From contig CP144143.1 of assembly GCA_028485475.2 (NCBI GenBank), positions 1,240,001 through 1,304,000 of the forward strand: a stretch of 64,000 bases of DNA. The letters are read 5' to 3'. Each line of letters starts with the position of its first letter. The first letter of the stretch is position 1. Under the pieces are notes generated by a model that did not search any database, was not told where the DNA came from, and saw only the letters and a list, made by a program, of their open reading frames with translations. This DNA comes from Chitinophagaceae bacterium C216. GTDB taxonomy: Bacteria > Bacteroidota > Bacteroidia > Chitinophagales > Chitinophagaceae. Shown piece by piece: positions 61,501 to 64,000 of the stretch. The position numbers were made by a program, and so were the translations under genes.

Positions 61501-63661
61501 CTGGCGCGTAGCTGCTGTGCCTAATGCTCCGTCGGATGAGCCGGTGTGGAACAGTGCCTCATTCATCTATCTTCCGGGAAATCATACCGGATTTAATCAG
61601 TCGCATTATTACCAGTTCCAGAATGCGAGCTATCAAAACATGACATTACATGAATCTAGAACATTCATCTATGATAGCCTCAGGTCCGAGATAATGATTA
61701 AAACTGTATCCGTTGAACCTGGGACCGCTATCCCTATTTCCGATATATCCCTGCAGATAGATGGCATTATTGTTCAGCAAGGGGCACTCGCTGATATGAA
61801 CGGTGTTAATCCAAATGAAAGATCTATACGATTCTATCTGATTGATAACCGAAACATGAAACCAGTGGAGAACCGCGATTTAGGCACCAGTGGTTTGTAC
61901 GGTAGTTATCGCCCACTTCCCCGTACCTCAACAGCTCTTCCGTATTTCTTTCAATTTGACCTATCAACGCTGGAAGCCCGTAAAAAAGTAATGGATTTCC
62001 TCGACTCTATTCCGGACGGATTCTATGTAGGTGTATCTAATAATTATCGTAGACCATCCATATTACCTATGGTTTGGCAGGGTGATACGGCTGTTTTAGG
62101 TTCTGGGGTTTCGTTGTACCACAAGTTTAAACAGCTTGGCTTTACCTATATTGATTCTGTAACCTCACCCATCCCATATATTTTTATTTATCAGAAAGGT
62201 AATCCCGTACCGCTGACGCAGGCTATAGGTGGTACTGGTGTCTTACAAGCTTCGGCTACAGTATCGGTTAATGGCGTGCAGGGATCGATGACCTCTCCCA
62301 TCTTCTCCCAAGCTGCTTCCTGGAATAAACTGCTGTGGGATGGGTATAGTAAAGAAACTCCTACTTCGGATAAGGCCACTTTGTCGGTCATCGGTATAGA
62401 TAAAAACGGAGGGGAGACGGTGTTGATGCAAAATATTCCGGTGGCTCAGAAAGAGGTAGACATCTCTTCTATTAACGCGAATACTTACCCCGGATTAAAA
62501 ATTGCAATAAATACCGAGGATCCCGAGGACAGAACACCTTATCAGTTAAAATACTGGAGGCTTTATGCAACTCCTGTGGCCGAAGGTGCTGTAGCGCCCA
62601 ATCTGTACTTCTCCGCTAAAGATACATTAGAGGCCGGAGAACCATTACAATTAGGGCTCGCATTCAAGAACATTAGTACAAGCCATTTTGATAGTATTGC
62701 TGTAAAACTTACTGTGAGAGATCAGAATAATATCGAACGTGTTATCCCTGTACCTAAAGTAAGGCCATTAGTGGCAGGCGATACGTTACAGGTAAATATT
62801 CCCATAGATACACGTTCCTTTGTAGGTAATAATTTAGTGTTCTTAGAACTGAATCCTGAAGGCAATGACCATCAACCCGAGCAATATCAGTTTAATAACT
62901 TCATAAATCACAGTTTCTTTGTACGTAGCGATACCATCAATCCTTATTTGGATGTTACATTTGATGGTATACATATACTTAACCGAGACATCGTATCGAG
63001 CAAACCCGATATATTGATGAAGCTTACTGATGATGCGAAGTACTTATTGTTGGATAATCCGGAGTTGATAAAAGTGCAATTGAAGTTCCCTAACGGGCTG
63101 CTTCGTGATTATCAGTTCGACAACGATACTCTTATCTTTACGCCTCCATCGCCCAATGATGCGAAGAACATGGCTATAATTAACTTTAAACCGCATCTGT
63201 TGGAAGATGGAGAGTATGAGTTAATTGTGAGTGCTAAGGACCAAAGTGGTAATTATGCAGGTGTTCTTAATTACAGAGTAGCATTTCAGGTGATCAATAA
63301 GCCCATGATCTCCAATTTGCTGAACTATCCTAATCCCTTTACGACTTCAACAGCCTTTGTCTTTACATTGACGGGCTCAGAGGTTCCGCAGAATATTCGT
63401 ATTCAAATCCTGACGATTACAGGCAAGATTGTACGCGAGATTACCAAAGAGGAATTGGGGCCTTTACGCATCGGTAGAAATATCACCGAGTTTAAGTGGG
63501 ATGGAACTGATCAGTATGGTCAGAAATTGGCAAACGGCGTGTATTTATATCGAGTGTTAACCAATCATCATGGTAAATCTTTGGACAAGTATAAAGCGAA
63601 CGGAGATAATACCGATAAATACTTTAACAAAGGATATGGTAAGATGGTCCTGATTCGATAG
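58586..63661 (+). CDS. Type IX secretion-associated C25 peptidase, PorU2-like
   Basis: A 1691-residue exported protein. The signal peptide (LLLILSIFYWGYAAAQ) is followed by an N-terminal beta-rich domain with YKFKVGATGLYRIP, as in PorU. The gingipain-type (C25) catalytic core has YFGHSAATTLVF (His638) and NMLGCNVGDVF (Cys668). A long series of beta-sandwich modules precedes a C-terminal type IX signal domain from about residue 1575 (NLLNYPNPF, DQYGQKLANGVYLYRVL). PorU proper cleaves the C-terminal signal of cargo and attaches A-LPS; whether this one does the same is inference. The His/Cys dyad looks intact. Confidence 0.85.
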   Translation: MKKLLLILSIFYWGYAAAQPFNNEWIDYSKTYYKFKVGATGLYRIPQSVIAAANLGNVDVSHFQLWKNGQEVPIYTSNQSGPLATGGYIEFWGEVNDGKADKSLYRTPEDHINDSKSLFTDTAAYFLTVNPTGNNKRFLPTPNSIPSGATAEPYFMHTVGIYPNETIHLGPYGGDVASAAYSSSYEGGEGWTSNEITETNKTRNFTLSNIFPYKGTGAPDAQIRMNVVGNSPNNRLVQLRLNSAQVFNATLISFNYAKLSTNIPVANLTGTTETFSVTNETNTANNRIKVAFIELTYPRIFNFGGASNFKFKLSSSSSGKYLEITGFSYSGTPVLYDFTNGRRYEANVATPSVVKVYTQPSSMEAELVLVNTEASNVKTINSLEVRRFTNYLASENQGDYLIITHKAILNASNGSQPVEEYRAYRSSPAGGSYNAKVYMIDELTDQFAYGIKNSPLAVRNFIRFARNSFSSPIKNVFIAGKGVKYISARLNESSPLMARLNLVPTFGEPGSDVLLAAEGSSSIPLTPIGRIPVINGDELAIYLEKVKQYEQQLIPVPEVTPSIWKKNVIHMVGANEQALIDQLYAYLNLDKRVIEDTLFGAIVSDFVKSQVPGAEQTATERLRALMNTGLGLLTYFGHSAATTLVFNIEDPQQYSNQGKYPIFNMLGCNVGDVFIWDESRLSVINTIAEKFLFARERGSIAIMAGSALGRVGPLQLYNREFYRELTRNSYGKTLGELMQKTVTNSYAAVGGESDIFTRVQNEVFNLNGDPAIRLYQFDKPDYAIEDAMVTVTPAVVSVTDPSFTIKAKIANLGKAINTPVIVELKRTYPDLTVQLIRRDTLSGIRYMDSLTYRIDIDPLRDKGANKFTITVDPDNTIDELFESNNICIKDIFIYEDDIKPIYPYNYSIVNQQNITFSASTGNPFAQQRSYIMEIDTTMLFNSSFKVSQTKTSAGGVVAFSPGITFRDSTVYYWRVAAVPNAPSDEPVWNSASFIYLPGNHTGFNQSHYYQFQNASYQNMTLHESRTFIYDSLRSEIMIKTVSVEPGTAIPISDISLQIDGIIVQQGALADMNGVNPNERSIRFYLIDNRNMKPVENRDLGTSGLYGSYRPLPRTSTALPYFFQFDLSTLEARKKVMDFLDSIPDGFYVGVSNNYRRPSILPMVWQGDTAVLGSGVSLYHKFKQLGFTYIDSVTSPIPYIFIYQKGNPVPLTQAIGGTGVLQASATVSVNGVQGSMTSPIFSQAASWNKLLWDGYSKETPTSDKATLSVIGIDKNGGETVLMQNIPVAQKEVDISSINANTYPGLKIAINTEDPEDRTPYQLKYWRLYATPVAEGAVAPNLYFSAKDTLEAGEPLQLGLAFKNISTSHFDSIAVKLTVRDQNNIERVIPVPKVRPLVAGDTLQVNIPIDTRSFVGNNLVFLELNPEGNDHQPEQYQFNNFINHSFFVRSDTINPYLDVTFDGIHILNRDIVSSKPDILMKLTDDAKYLLLDNPELIKVQLKFPNGLLRDYQFDNDTLIFTPPSPNDAKNMAIINFKPHLLEDGEYELIVSAKDQSGNYAGVLNYRVAFQVINKPMISNLLNYPNPFTTSTAFVFTLTGSEVPQNIRIQILTITGKIVREITKEELGPLRIGRNITEFKWDGTDQYGQKLANGVYLYRVLTNHHGKSLDKYKANGDNTDKYFNKGYGKMVLIR

Positions 63662-63666
63662 CAACC

Positions 63667-64000
63667 TTAGATGTAGCGTTTGAGGTGTTGCAGTAATCTT
63701 ATAGGACGAGAAAGTACATACATCCATTTGGGTTGTTGCTGAGCATTGGTTGTGTCGTTATAATTAGGCGTGAGTATGTATTTTACCACCGCTTTTACGA
63801 GTTTTATTTTTTCAAATAAGCCGGATCGTAACCGATACGCTACTTTAATGATGGCGCTTAAGGGTACGCGACCGGCTTCTTTCTTTTTAAGCAACCATTG
63901 AATAATTTGCTCTCCCTGCTGTGTTATAAAACGCGTGTCAGGATAAGCAGGATATTCTGTAGCCTGAACACTAAAAAGTTTTTCGATTATATAGGCATTC
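63667..64000 (-). CDS. Unrecognised protein, C-terminal part (5' end outside window)
   Basis: The frame is open from base 64000 down to the stop at 63667-63669, giving 110 residues. The codon at 63894 that could serve as a start is a TTG inside the coding frame, not a real start. Visible stretches are YIIEKLFSVQATEYPAYPDT, RFITQQGEQIIQWLLKKKEA and a basic Leu/Arg-rich end. No motif I can name. The stop is 5 bases from the PorU2 stop, so the genes converge. Confidence 0.65.
   Translation of the reverse strand, partial: NAYIIEKLFSVQATEYPAYPDTRFITQQGEQIIQWLLKKKEAGRVPLSAIIKVAYRLRSGLFEKIKLVKAVVKYILTPNYNDTTNAQQQPKWMYVLSRPIRLLQHLKRYI

Noticed and set aside
63667-63894. Reading the last gene as a complete 75-aa ORF
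   Set aside because: Its first codon is a TTG inside a frame that stays open to the window edge, so the gene is partial.
1-64000. CRISPR arrays, insertion sequences, prophage or toxin-antitoxin modules
   Set aside because: No regularly spaced repeats, transposase or integrase frames, or terminal inverted repeats were found on reading through the window; gene content is chromosomal.

Overview
The window is an ordinary-composition, gene-dense chromosomal segment of a Bacteroidota bacterium, most likely family Chitinophagaceae. The evidence is the recurring Bacteroidota promoter box TAnnTTTG, a type IX secretion PorV/PorU2-type pair, a TonB-plug/beta-barrel receptor with a carboxypeptidase-like N-terminal domain, paired ECF sigma/anti-sigma genes, a flexirubin-type tyrosine ammonia-lyase, a split transketolase subunit, and the gene orders rbfA-FtsX permease and gcvH-VanZ. 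No rRNA, insertion sequence, prophage, integron or CRISPR array was seen. One tRNA (Gln, anticodon TTG) is present.

Layout. 1-10.6 kb: end of a Gfo/Idh/MocA oxidoreductase, mfd, a GH29 alpha-L-fucosidase, rbfA with an FtsX permease, folC, ispD, a second Gfo/Idh/MocA gene and tRNA-Gln. 10.7-16.3 kb: malate dehydrogenase, a secreted class 3 lipase, then a leftward run of cvpA, a YqeY-like gene, an RluB-type pseudouridine synthase and two LTxxQ (Spy/CpxP-like) periplasmic proteins. 16.4-27 kb: a UvrD/PcrA helicase, tsaE, alanine dehydrogenase, rpiA, a class III aminotransferase, the fused isobutyryl-CoA mutase icmF and a metallo-beta-lactamase-fold hydrolase. 27.1-28.6 kb: an ECF sigma, a membrane anti-sigma candidate and a third LTxxQ-like secreted protein. 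28.7-36.1 kb: a lone C-terminal transketolase subunit, then the cell-elongation block mreB-mreC-mreD-mrdA-rodA. 36.2-39.5 kb: a second ECF sigma, translationally coupled to a membrane protein with a duplicated cytoplasmic domain, followed by two paralogous outer-membrane barrels.

39.6-46.3 kb: a formylglycine-generating-enzyme-like lipoprotein, a tyrosine ammonia-lyase with FabG (an aryl-polyene/flexirubin starter module), a KAS III and typA. 46.4-51.5 kb: a small Cys-containing membrane protein, a candidate small RNA, VanZ-like, gcvH, a TonB-plug barrel receptor, a lipoprotein and a small disordered protein. 51.5-57.2 kb: a conserved hypothetical, a stand-alone RlmK-type methyltransferase, a DnaQ-GIY-YIG nuclease that seems to start at ATT, an SGNH hydrolase, a TauE/SafE transporter and tyrS. 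57.4-63.7 kb: PorV-like protein and PorU2-like C25 protease. The last 0.3 kb is the end of an unrecognised gene.

Themes. Envelope biology dominates: wall elongation, type IX export, outer-membrane barrels and two separate sigma/anti-sigma modules. Regulatory reading is unusually clear: at nine genes the TAnnTTTG box ends only 3-7 bases before ATG, so the messages should be leaderless or nearly so. I found no strong candidate for a wholly new defence or mobile system. The best leads are the sigma/duplicated-anti-sigma/twin-barrel cluster, the promoter-to-terminator interval with no ORF near 46.8-47.0 kb, the ATT-start nuclease and the leaderless pattern. Functions are calls from sequence patterns and remembered family features; no database search was run.
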